Source of the DNA: Gordonia rubripertincta
GTDB taxonomy: Bacteria > Actinomycetota > Actinomycetes > Mycobacteriales > Mycobacteriaceae
DNA length: 64,000 nt
Assembly (NCBI RefSeq): GCF_038024875.1
Contig: NZ_CP136136.1
Coordinates: 2,232,001 to 2,296,000, forward strand
Direction of reading: 5' to 3'
Shown: positions 18,445-26,111 of the stretch, one piece after another
How positions within the stretch are numbered: the first letter of the stretch is position 1
Layout of the letters: every line of letters starts with the position of its first letter
The notes under the pieces: generated by a model
Told to the model about the DNA's origin: nothing
What the model saw: the letters and a program-made list of their open reading frames with translations, nothing else
Database searches by the model: none
Program-made: the position numbers and the translations under genes

Positions 18445-20145
18445 ATGTCGGTCTCCACGCCCGATGTGTCCGGGACTGGCGAAGCCCCGTCCCCCACGGG
18501 CACGGCCCTGTCGACCACGGATTGGGGCGGCGCCAACCGCTCCGAGCTGAGCCCGCTGCGCTTCCTGGAGCGTTCGGCGGCGGTGTTCCCCGACCGCGCC
18601 GCAATCCTCTACGGGCAGCGCCGGCACAGTTACGCCGAGTTCGCCGACCACGTGCAGCGCCTCGCACGCGTCCTCGCCACCAAGATCGAGCCCGGTGATC
18701 GCGTCGCCTACCTGGCCCCGAACATCCCGGAGATGCTGATCGCGCACTATGCGGTGCCGCTCGCCGGTGGCGTCCTCGTCGCCCTCAACTCGCGGCTCGC
18801 CGGACCTGAGCTGGTCTACATCCTCGAGCACTCCGGGGCCAAGGTCCTTTACTTCGACGCGGAGTTCCGCGACACCGTCGCCGCGATCATCGGGCAGGTG
18901 CCGGAGGTCGAGACGGTTGTCGAGATCGCCGACCCCGAGTTCGGGGTGACACCTGGCCCGGTCTCCGACGCCGGTATCGACGGGCTCGTCTCCTACGACG
19001 ATCACCTGGCCACGGCCGATGGCCTCGACCCGGCGCCGATCCCGTGGACGGTCGGCGACGAGAACGCGATCATCTCGATCAACTACACGTCCGGCACCAC
19101 GGGCAAGCCCAAGGGCGTCATGTACACCCACCGTGGCGCGTACCTGAACTCCTTCGGCGAGACCTTCCACAACCAGTTCACCGGGTCGTCGCGGTATCTG
19201 TGGACGCTGCCGATGTTCCACTGCAACGGGTGGTGCACGCCGTGGGCCGTGACCCACGCCGGCGCCACCCACGTCTGCCTGCGTGCCGTGCGCGCGGACG
19301 CTATCTGGGACGCCATCGACGATCTCGGCGTGACGCACATGTGCGGTGCGCCGACGGTGTGCACGACCATCGTCGGCTCGCCGCGCGCGCACCGACTGGA
19401 CCGTCCGCTGCACATCACCACCGCCGGTGCTCCCCCGTCGCCGACCGTGATCGGCGCACTCGAGGCGATCGGCGTGACCGTGGTCCACGTCTACGGCCTC
19501 ACCGAGGTGTACGGCCCGTACACCATCTGCGAATACCAAGATGCTTGGAGCGCATTGGAACCCGGTGATCGTGCGGCCAAGCTCTCCCGCCAGGGCGTGG
19601 GTATGGTGCAGGCCGAGACCGCCCGTGTCGTCGTCGCCGATCAGGTTCCGCTGGTCGACGTCCCGGCCGACGGCGAGACCATGGGCGAGATCGTGCTGCG
19701 CGGCAACAACGTGATGGCGGGGTACTTCCGCGACGAGGACGAGACCCGAAAGGCGTTCGCGGGTGGCTGGTTCCACACCGGAGACCTCGGTGTCATGCAC
19801 CCCGACGGCTACATCCAGCTCCGCGACCGCGCCAAGGACATCATCATCTCCGGCGGCGAGAACATCTCCACCATCGAGGTCGAGCAGGCCCTGGTGAGCC
19901 ACGACGCCGTCGTCGATGTCGCGGTCATCGGTGTCGAGGACGAGAAGTGGGGCGAGCGGCCCCGCGCCTACGTCCTGCTGCAGCCGGGGGCGACGCTGAC
20001 CGGTGAGGAGCTCATCGAGCACGGGCGTCGCCTGCTCGCCGGTTACAAGGTGCCGCGCGACATCGTCTTCGCGCACGACCTGCCGCGCACCCCCACCGGC
20101 AAGGTCCTGAAAGGCGAGCTGCGTGCACAAGCCCGCGCCGAGTGA
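18445..20145 (+). CDS. Fatty-acyl-CoA synthetase (AMP-binding)
   Basis: A 566-residue adenylate-forming ligase activating a fatty or aromatic acid to its CoA thioester via an acyl-AMP. The core motifs are intact: INYTSGTTGKPKGVMYTHRG (ATP loop), VYGLTEVYGPY, the GDLGV and RDRAKDIIISGGENIS hinge, and the catalytic lysine in PTGKVLKGELR. The ATG at 18445 follows ACGGAGGAATT. It is divergent from the acyl-CoA oxidase-like gene and is followed by a TetR regulator and a FadE-type dehydrogenase, so it is probably a FadD-type enzyme feeding beta-oxidation. Confidence 0.93.
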   Translation: MSVSTPDVSGTGEAPSPTGTALSTTDWGGANRSELSPLRFLERSAAVFPDRAAILYGQRRHSYAEFADHVQRLARVLATKIEPGDRVAYLAPNIPEMLIAHYAVPLAGGVLVALNSRLAGPELVYILEHSGAKVLYFDAEFRDTVAAIIGQVPEVETVVEIADPEFGVTPGPVSDAGIDGLVSYDDHLATADGLDPAPIPWTVGDENAIISINYTSGTTGKPKGVMYTHRGAYLNSFGETFHNQFTGSSRYLWTLPMFHCNGWCTPWAVTHAGATHVCLRAVRADAIWDAIDDLGVTHMCGAPTVCTTIVGSPRAHRLDRPLHITTAGAPPSPTVIGALEAIGVTVVHVYGLTEVYGPYTICEYQDAWSALEPGDRAAKLSRQGVGMVQAETARVVVADQVPLVDVPADGETMGEIVLRGNNVMAGYFRDEDETRKAFAGGWFHTGDLGVMHPDGYIQLRDRAKDIIISGGENISTIEVEQALVSHDAVVDVAVIGVEDEKWGERPRAYVLLQPGATLTGEELIEHGRRLLAGYKVPRDIVFAHDLPRTPTGKVLKGELRAQARAE

Positions 20146-20342
20146 CCCGGCGCCGAGCGACGTAGGGCAGGAACCGAATCCGTACCCGAAGCGCAGGAGC
20201 GCCGGTGGCCTCGCGGCCAGGCGGTCCCGCCTCGGGCCCCGGCGTGGGATGTTGGTCGACGAGCAGGTGGAAGTGACGCCGCGCGAGACGCGCGCCTTCG
20301 GCCGGCAGGACCTCGGTACTGCCGACCACTGATTCGGGTCGT

Positions 20343-20358
20343 GCGTCCGTGCGGACGC
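20343..20358. promoter_or_regulatory. Palindrome upstream of the TetR gene (candidate operator)
   Basis: GCGTCCGTGCGGACGC is a 6-4-6 inverted repeat centred about 30 bases before the TetR start codon. A GATACT at 20368-20373 could be the -10 box, which would make the mRNA nearly leaderless. Position and size suit TetR autoregulation, but the link is inferred. Confidence 0.45.
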
Positions 20359-20379
20359 TCATGTGGTGATACTTGACCC

Positions 20380-21066
20380 ATGTCAGTTGCCGATGTCGAC
20401 AGTGCGAGCTTCCGCATGCTCGTCGTCGCCGAGTCGATCCGGCTGTTCAGCGAGCACGGCTACGAATCGACGACGGTCGAGCAGATCGCGTCGGCCGCCG
20501 GGATGTCGCGTCGCACCTTCTTCCGGCAGTTCGGGTCGAAGGAGGACGTGATCTTCGCCGATCACGAGTCCTTGCTGGCGCAGGTCGACGACACCCTGGC
20601 CGGCTTCGAGGGTGATCCGTGGTCGGCGGTGTGCGCCGCCGCGGAGGTCGTGTTCAGCCATTTCCGGCGGGACCGCGACCTGGCCGTCCGGCGCGCCCAA
20701 GTGGTGCAGGAGGTCCCGGCGTTGCGCGACCGCGAGCTCGTCACCACCTACCGCTACCAGGGCGCCTTCGAGGAGTTCCTGCGCCGACGGTTGCCCGACG
20801 AGCCGCCGGTCCGCATCGTCGCCTACGTCGCGGCGATCACCGGCACGCACAACTATTTGCTCCGCCAGATGATCCGCGGGGACGCCGACGCCACCCTCGA
20901 CCGCCTGCGGCGTGAACTCGCCCGGGTCGCGGTGGCACTCGGTGCCGACGTCGACCGAACCGACGCCGATGACCTGCCGCAACAGGTCACCGTCGTGACC
21001 TATCCGGCCGGCACCCCGCCGGACGAGGTGGCCCGTCGTGTGGCCGTTGAGCTGCGGAAACACTGA
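20380..21066 (+). CDS. TetR family transcriptional regulator
   Basis: A 228-residue one-component regulator. The N-terminal HTH reads STTVEQIASAAGMSRRTFFR followed by QFGSKED, the TetR signature. A helical ligand-binding domain follows, with a Thr/Pro-rich C-terminal end of about 35 residues. Between acyl-CoA ligase and acyl-CoA dehydrogenase genes, it most likely senses an acyl-CoA and represses fatty-acid degradation genes, as FadR-like TetR proteins do. The preceding 230 bases hold no convincing gene. Confidence 0.92.
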   Translation: MSVADVDSASFRMLVVAESIRLFSEHGYESTTVEQIASAAGMSRRTFFRQFGSKEDVIFADHESLLAQVDDTLAGFEGDPWSAVCAAAEVVFSHFRRDRDLAVRRAQVVQEVPALRDRELVTTYRYQGAFEEFLRRRLPDEPPVRIVAYVAAITGTHNYLLRQMIRGDADATLDRLRRELARVAVALGADVDRTDADDLPQQVTVVTYPAGTPPDEVARRVAVELRKH

Positions 21067-21157
21067 CCAAGGGCAGCAGCTTCGGGACATCGGGCGACGC
21101 GGCGAGGACAATCGGTGACGTGGGTCGCATTCCTACGGTGCCGTGGTGCGTTGACAT

Positions 21158-21212
21158 GGCACTGAGTGCCGTGATGCACTGATAGATAACCACCAATTTG
21201 GCACCCCGTGCC
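21158..21212. promoter_or_regulatory. Pair of GGCAC-N3-GTGCC palindromes before the fadE25-like gene
   Basis: GGCACTGAGTGCC (21158-21170) and GGCACCCCGTGCC (21200-21212) share identical 5-bp arms with 3-base centres. Their centres are 42 bases apart, about four helical turns. A TTGACA -35-like box ends at 21156, directly before the first copy. The second copy ends just before the ribosome binding site. They look like two sites for one dimeric regulator, possibly the adjacent TetR protein. Confidence 0.6.
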
Positions 21213-21225
21213 GTGAGGAGTTGTC

Positions 21226-22390
21226 ATGGGTTTCGGAAATCCCGACTTCGACGTCTTCCAGCTTCCGGAGGAGCACGTCGCCCTGCGCGAGGCGATTCGC
21301 GCGCTCTCCGAGAAGGAGATCGAGCCGCACGCCGCAGACGTCGATGAGAACTCGCGCTTCCCGCAGGAGGCCCTCGACGCACTCGTCGCATCGGGCTTCA
21401 ACGCGATCCACGTCCCCGACGAGTTCGGCGGCCAGGGCGGCGACTCCATCGCGGCCTGCATCGTCATCGAAGAGGTCGCCCGCGTGGACGCCTCGGCATC
21501 GCTGATCCCCGCCGTCAACAAGCTCGGCACCATGGGCCTGATCCTCAACGGCTCGGACGAGCTGAAGCAGCAGGTGCTCCCCGGCATCGCCTCCGGTGAG
21601 GCCATGGCCTCCTACGCGCTGTCTGAGCGCGAGGCCGGTTCCGACGCCGCCGGCATGAAGACCCGCGCCCGCAAGGACGGCAACAACTGGGTACTCAACG
21701 GCTCCAAGTGCTGGATCACCAACGGCGGCAAGTCGACCTGGTACACCGTCATGGCCGTAACCGACCCGGAGAAGAAGGCCAACGGCATCTCCGCGTTCAT
21801 GGTCCACAAGGACGACCCCGGCTTCACCGTCGGCCCGCTGGAGAAGAAGCTCGGCATCAAGGGTTCGCCCACCGCCGAGCTGTACTTCGAGGACTGCACC
21901 ATCCCGCTCGACCGCATCATCGGCGACGAGGGCACGGGCTTCAAGACCGCCCTGCAGACCCTCGACCACACCCGCCCGACCATCGGCGCTCAGGCCGTCG
22001 GCATCGCTCAGGGTGCGCTCGACAAGGCCATCGAATACGTCAAGGACCGCAAGCAGTTCGGCAAGCCGATCAGCTCGTTCCAGGGTGTCGAGTTCATGAT
22101 CGCCGACATGGCGATGAAGGTCGAGGCCGCGCGCCTCATGGTCTACACCTCGGCCGCTCGCGCCGAGCGTGGCGAGAAGAACCTCGGCTTCATCAGCTCG
22201 GCGTCGAAGTGCTTCGCCTCCGACGTCGCCATGGAGGTCACCACCGACGCCGTCCAGCTCTTCGGTGGCGCCGGCTACACCCGCGACTTCCCGGTCGAGC
22301 GCATGATGCGCGACGCCAAGATCACCCCAGATCTACGAAGGCACCAACCAGATCCAGCGCGTCGTCATGAGCCGCGCGCTGCTGCGCTGA
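21226..22390 (+). CDS. Acyl-CoA dehydrogenase, FadE25-like (frame interrupted at 22325-22328)
   Basis: A FAD-dependent short/medium-chain acyl-CoA dehydrogenase, very close in sequence to mycobacterial FadE25. It has MASYALSEREAGSDAA, KCWITNGGKSTWYTVMA, RKQFGKPISSFQG and QLFGGAGYTRDFPVERM. After DAKIT the expected end is QIYEGTNQIQRVVMSRALLR, which includes the catalytic glutamate loop. As given, an extra C in the C4 run at 22325-22328 shifts the frame and the protein would end with an unrelated tail at 22458. Removing one C restores a 387-residue protein with stop at 22390. The start ATG follows TGAGGAG. It probably acts with the upstream acyl-CoA ligase and oxidase. Confidence 0.9.
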
Positions 22391-22460
22391 TCGCCTCGCC
22401 TCTCACAGGAATCGCCCCGTTGGTTTCGGCCGGCGGGGCGTTTTCATTCCCGCGGTAGGG

Positions 22461-22510
22461 TTTCCTTCCCGCTCGACAGATCGGCTGAGCGGGAAGGAAA
22501 CAGACACCGC
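22461..22510. repeat. Dispersed palindromic element, family A, copy 1
   Basis: TTTCCTTCCCGCTC (22461-22474) pairs perfectly with GAGCGGGAAGGAAA (22487-22500) over 14 bp and is followed by CAGACACCGC. The same layout, inverted, occurs at 29392-29439. It lies between two converging genes, so it may also serve as a two-way terminator. Confidence 0.65.
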
Positions 22511-22549
22511 GGGAGGGAAGGGCCTACGCGGGAGGAGTGCCGTACTTCC

Positions 22550-23575
22550 TCACGCCGGCACGAGACCGACTGCCGGGGTGTACTTCTCCCGCCTGATCCG
22601 ACGTGGAGACATGCGGCGGCGCTTCAGCGCCTTGACCCCGGCCTCGACCATCGCCGGCGGTCCGCAGAGGTAGGCAGCGTGGTTCCGGCACGACGGGAGA
22701 TCTTCCATCATCGCGTCACCGACGTAACCGGTTCGCCCGGACCACTGTTCGCGGCTGAGGCACGGGATGTACCGGACGCCTGGATGGGTGGACGAGAGAC
22801 CTTCCCAGAAGTCGACGTCGTAGAGCTCGTCTCGCGTGCGGACGCCGTGGTAGACGTGGATCTCCCGTTCGGGGTCGTCCTGGAGTGCAGCTCGGGCGAT
22901 GGCCTTGAGCGGGGCGAGGCCGGTCCCGCCGGCCAGCAGGACCAGCCCGACGCCGGACTCTGCCGGCTCGTAGCAGAAATCGCCCCACGGGCCGCACATC
23001 GTGACCGGATCGCCGACGTCCAGCGATTCGAAGATCCACCCCTCGGTCGCCAGTCCACCGGGCTGTCGGCGGATATGGAACTCGAGCCTGTCGGGCTCGC
23101 TCGGCGGGTTGGCCATCGAATACGGCCGTGTCTCAAGGGTTCCCGGCACGGCCAGCTCTACATACTGGCCGGCCGTGAACTCCAGCGGCTGGTCGAGGAG
23201 CACCGTCACCGACACGGTGTCGGCGGCGATCGAAGTGACGGCACCGACGGTTCCGGCGATGTCGCGCAACACATGTCGCGGTGAACCTGTTTCCTCGGTG
23301 GGCGGGTCGATGACGACGTCGGAGGTGGGTGTCGTCTGGCAGGAGAGCACAACACCCTGTTCCTGCTCGGCGATCGACAGCACCGAGTCCGGGGCCGGCG
23401 GGTGGTCGACGGTTCCGTGTACGACCCGGACCTTGCAGGTGCCGCAGGTTCCCTGGTTGCACGAGTTCGGGACCCACACTCCGTTGCGCAGGAACGCGTC
23501 GAGCATTTTCTGTTCCGGTCCGCACGACACCGAGGACGTCCCGGTGCTGATCGTGAATGATTCCGCACTCGGCAT
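22550..23575 (-). CDS. gcoB: Guaiacol O-demethylase reductase component GcoB
   Basis: A 341-residue single-polypeptide reductase that passes electrons from NAD(P)H to the P450 GcoA. An N-terminal plant-type 2Fe-2S ferredoxin domain has cysteines 39, 44, 47 (CNQGTCGTC) and 79 (LSCQ). It is followed by an FAD domain (RPYSMANPP) and an NAD domain (LLAGGTGLAPLKAIARA). This ferredoxin-FAD-NAD order matches GcoB of Amycolatopsis. The ATG at 23575 follows GGGAGGTG and lies 2 bases after the gcoA stop, so the two are cotranscribed. The frame is open further upstream, but that part overlaps gcoA and is not a fusion. Confidence 0.92.
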   Translation of the reverse strand: MPSAESFTISTGTSSVSCGPEQKMLDAFLRNGVWVPNSCNQGTCGTCKVRVVHGTVDHPPAPDSVLSIAEQEQGVVLSCQTTPTSDVVIDPPTEETGSPRHVLRDIAGTVGAVTSIAADTVSVTVLLDQPLEFTAGQYVELAVPGTLETRPYSMANPPSEPDRLEFHIRRQPGGLATEGWIFESLDVGDPVTMCGPWGDFCYEPAESGVGLVLLAGGTGLAPLKAIARAALQDDPEREIHVYHGVRTRDELYDVDFWEGLSSTHPGVRYIPCLSREQWSGRTGYVGDAMMEDLPSCRNHAAYLCGPPAMVEAGVKALKRRRMSPRRIRREKYTPAVGLVPA

Positions 23576-23577
23576 GA

Positions 23578-24789
23578 TCACACCTCCCAGGTGGTGTGCA
23601 GCGAGGTCGGGCCGCGGAAGCCCCAGCCCCAGAACTCGACGTCGGAGCCGGTGTCGCGCTCGAGGTTCGGGATTGCCTCGAGCAGTTCCTCGAGCCCGAT
23701 GCGGCAGACTTGATTGGCGAAGTAGATACCGGCGCACGCGTGGTTGCCGGCGCCGAACGCCAGGTGTGGTAGCGGGGGTCGGGTGAGGTCGAACTCCGAG
23801 GGGGCGTCGTACACGGAGTGGTCGTGGTTGGCCGAGCCATAGGACATCAGCACCACCGATCCCTCGGGAAGTTCGACGCCGGCCACTTCCACCGCTTTCG
23901 TGCTGATGCGTGCGGTGGCCGACCAGATCGGCGAGGTCCACCGCATGCCCTCCGAGATGGCGCGGGGGATCAGGGCGGGCTCGTCGACGACCTGCTCGAG
24001 CTGGTCCGGACGCGTGAACAACCCGACGAGCGTCGAGCCCATCGCGTGCCCGGGCTCCTGCATGGCGCCGAGGAGATAGACGTACAGGGTCGGGTAGATG
24101 TACTCGCGGTCGCGGGTCTGACCCTCGGGCATGCCGTCGTGCAGCCAATGCGAGATCGCGCTGTCGTCGGGGTTGACGATCCAGTTGTCGATCAGCGGAT
24201 CGACGATGGAACGGATCTCCTCCTTGGCGGCGTCGGCCTCGACGAATCCCTCCGGATTGGTGAACTCGCCGTTCTCGTCGACGCCCGCGTTGGTGAACGA
24301 GACCGACAGCTTGTGGAACCATTCGCGCAGCTTGTCCGAGCTGACCGACTGGAGGCCGAGGAGGTCGCCGAGAGCGCGGACACTGACCGGCTCGCAGTAC
24401 CGGGCGATGAGTTCGGCACGCCCGGTGTCCTCGAACTCGCTCAGGTAGCGACGCGCGATCGGGCGGACCAGATCGTCGATCCAGCGGTCGACCTCCTGTG
24501 GCTGCAGGGCGGGGTCGACCATCGACCGGAGGTCGTCGTGAACCGGTCCGTTGACGCCGATCACCGCGGGGTGGCCGAAGGTGCGTCCGCCCGCCTTGGT
24601 GATGACGGCTTCGAAGTCGGGGCTGGTCGCGATGGAACGGCAGATGTCGGCCGTGGTCGCGACGTAGGACCCGAGTACCGGCACGTAAGCCAGCGGAGCC
24701 TCGGCACGCAGCCGCTCGTAGACCGGATACGGATTGCGCTCGAGTTCGGTCATCGTGATGTCGTCGATCCAGGAAATCGTGCTGGTCAT
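23578..24789 (-). CDS. gcoA: Cytochrome P450 aromatic O-demethylase GcoA (CYP255A)
   Basis: A 403-residue P450 with heme loop AFGAGNHACAGIYFA (Cys352). It matches GcoA of Amycolatopsis almost throughout, offset by four residues. The residues described as lining the guaiacol pocket are all kept: Phe71, Phe165 and Phe391 (GcoA Phe75, Phe169, Phe395), Val237, Gly241, Ile288 and Thr292. GcoA demethylates guaiacol to catechol and formaldehyde. gcoB follows immediately and an AraC regulator is divergent, the same arrangement as known gco loci. No catechol ring-cleavage gene is seen nearby. Confidence 0.95.
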   Translation of the reverse strand: MTSTISWIDDITMTELERNPYPVYERLRAEAPLAYVPVLGSYVATTADICRSIATSPDFEAVITKAGGRTFGHPAVIGVNGPVHDDLRSMVDPALQPQEVDRWIDDLVRPIARRYLSEFEDTGRAELIARYCEPVSVRALGDLLGLQSVSSDKLREWFHKLSVSFTNAGVDENGEFTNPEGFVEADAAKEEIRSIVDPLIDNWIVNPDDSAISHWLHDGMPEGQTRDREYIYPTLYVYLLGAMQEPGHAMGSTLVGLFTRPDQLEQVVDEPALIPRAISEGMRWTSPIWSATARISTKAVEVAGVELPEGSVVLMSYGSANHDHSVYDAPSEFDLTRPPLPHLAFGAGNHACAGIYFANQVCRIGLEELLEAIPNLERDTGSDVEFWGWGFRGPTSLHTTWEV

Positions 24790-24949
24790 CGGTCGTCCTC
24801 ACCTCGTTTGACGGTTGGTCGGCGGGCTGTGCCGACGCGGTGGAATGAGACGTTAGGGACGGATGGACGCCGGTGCGATACGCAATACGCGGGATAGAAA
24901 CCGATTGCGCGACCGCTGTGATGCACGTCTCGGTGGGCACTGGCGGGTG

Positions 24950-24975
24950 GGTTGATCCACAGGGTTGAATCACAG
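24950..24975. promoter_or_regulatory. Tandem 13-bp direct repeat, likely AraC regulator site
   Basis: GGTTGATCCACAG (24950-24962) is followed at once by GGTTGAATCACAG (24963-24975), with 11 of 13 bases equal. AraC proteins usually bind such direct repeats. The site lies between the divergent gcoA and AraC genes, closer to the latter. A shorter ATACGC-A-ATACGC repeat lies near 24880, nearer gcoA. Confidence 0.6.
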
Positions 24976-25036
24976 GTGTCGCCCCGAGACGGCGGACGGG
25001 ATCGGCGCTCGAGCGGGATGGAGGTCGAGAGGACAC

Positions 25037-25978
25037 ATGTCGACGCAGCACACCACGCAGACCAGCGATTGGGAGGCGGCACACCGGGCCGTCGAGCAGG
25101 TGTACTTCCCGCATGAGCTGACCGCATTGTCCTCACCCGAGGACCTCGAACTGAGCCTGCAGACCGTCGATCTGGGACCGGTCACCATCGGCCGGCTGAA
25201 CTGGGGGACCGAGGTCTCGATCGCCTGCGACTATCCCGACGCCTACGAGATCAACATCCCGGTCAGCGGGGTCCTGGAGTCCCGCGCCGGGTCCGTCCGC
25301 ACGACGTCGGAGGCCGGTCAGGCCACCGTGTTCACCGCCGACCGGCCGTCGCTCATCACCCGATGGTCCGCCGACTGTCAGGTCGTCGGAGTGAAGTTCG
25401 ATGCGGAGTATCTCGAACGTGAAGCCGATCGTGTCCGCGCGGCTCCGCTGAGGTCGCAGTTGCTGCTCCCACATCAGCTCGACCTCAGCGGACCGGACGA
25501 ACAGTCGTGGTTCGCGCTCGTCCGCGCGCTCTCGGCGCAACTTCGGGAACCGGCCGACCTACTCGCGAATCCCCTCGTCGGACCACAATTGGCCAGCGCG
25601 GTCAGCAGCGCGTTCATCCTTGCGGTCTCGCCCGAAGAGGCCGGGAGCGGACTGCGTCCGCGCATGGTGAAGCGGGTGCTCGATGCCCTGCACGACGATC
25701 CTGCTCGTGAGTGGCGTCTGGCCGACATGGCCGAGATCGGCGGATCGAGTCTACGGCGCCTTCAGGAGGGCTTCGCCGAACACGTCGGCGCGACTCCCAC
25801 CCAGACGCTGCGCGACATCCGTCTGAGCCGGGCACGGGCCGACCTGCTCTCGCCGGAACACACCGGGACCGTCGCCGAAGTCGCTGCCCGATGGGGGTTT
25901 TCCAGTCCGAGCCGGTTCGCGGCCGCCTACCGGAAGAGATATGGGATCGCGCCCTCGGAACATCGGCGGTTGGCCTGA
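25037..25978 (+). CDS. AraC family regulator of the guaiacol demethylase genes
   Basis: A 313-residue regulator. The N-terminal AraC-binding-like domain (residues ~15-170) is followed by two HTH motifs (WRLADMAEIGGSSLRRLQEG and VAEVAARWGFSSPSRFAAAY) ending YGIAPSEHRR. The start ATG follows GAGAGGACAC. It is divergent from gcoA with a 247-base shared promoter region carrying tandem repeats. By position it should activate gcoAB in response to an aromatic such as guaiacol; this is inference from neighbourhood and known gco loci. Confidence 0.9.
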   Translation: MSTQHTTQTSDWEAAHRAVEQVYFPHELTALSSPEDLELSLQTVDLGPVTIGRLNWGTEVSIACDYPDAYEINIPVSGVLESRAGSVRTTSEAGQATVFTADRPSLITRWSADCQVVGVKFDAEYLEREADRVRAAPLRSQLLLPHQLDLSGPDEQSWFALVRALSAQLREPADLLANPLVGPQLASAVSSAFILAVSPEEAGSGLRPRMVKRVLDALHDDPAREWRLADMAEIGGSSLRRLQEGFAEHVGATPTQTLRDIRLSRARADLLSPEHTGTVAEVAARWGFSSPSRFAAAYRKRYGIAPSEHRRLA

Positions 25979-26111
25979 GCGGATCCCATTCCCGTGGAGA
26001 CAATGGCTGGGTGCAGGGTGTCGCAGAGCGCTACACATCGGGGCCCGCGCAGCGAATAGCCCCATCGGCGTATCGAAGTCAGGCTTGACCCGCCCACGCA
26101 CGTGTTCTGTG

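Noticed and set aside
20123..20362. Possible small genes on either strand between the acyl-CoA ligase and TetR genes.
   Set aside because: Short, Arg/Pro-rich, no ribosome binding site or family resemblance; treated as intergenic.
22550..25114. An apparent 854-residue fusion of the reductase with a long N-terminal extension.
   Set aside because: The extension runs antiphase through gcoA and is not protein-like. gcoB has its own ribosome binding site and ATG at 23575.
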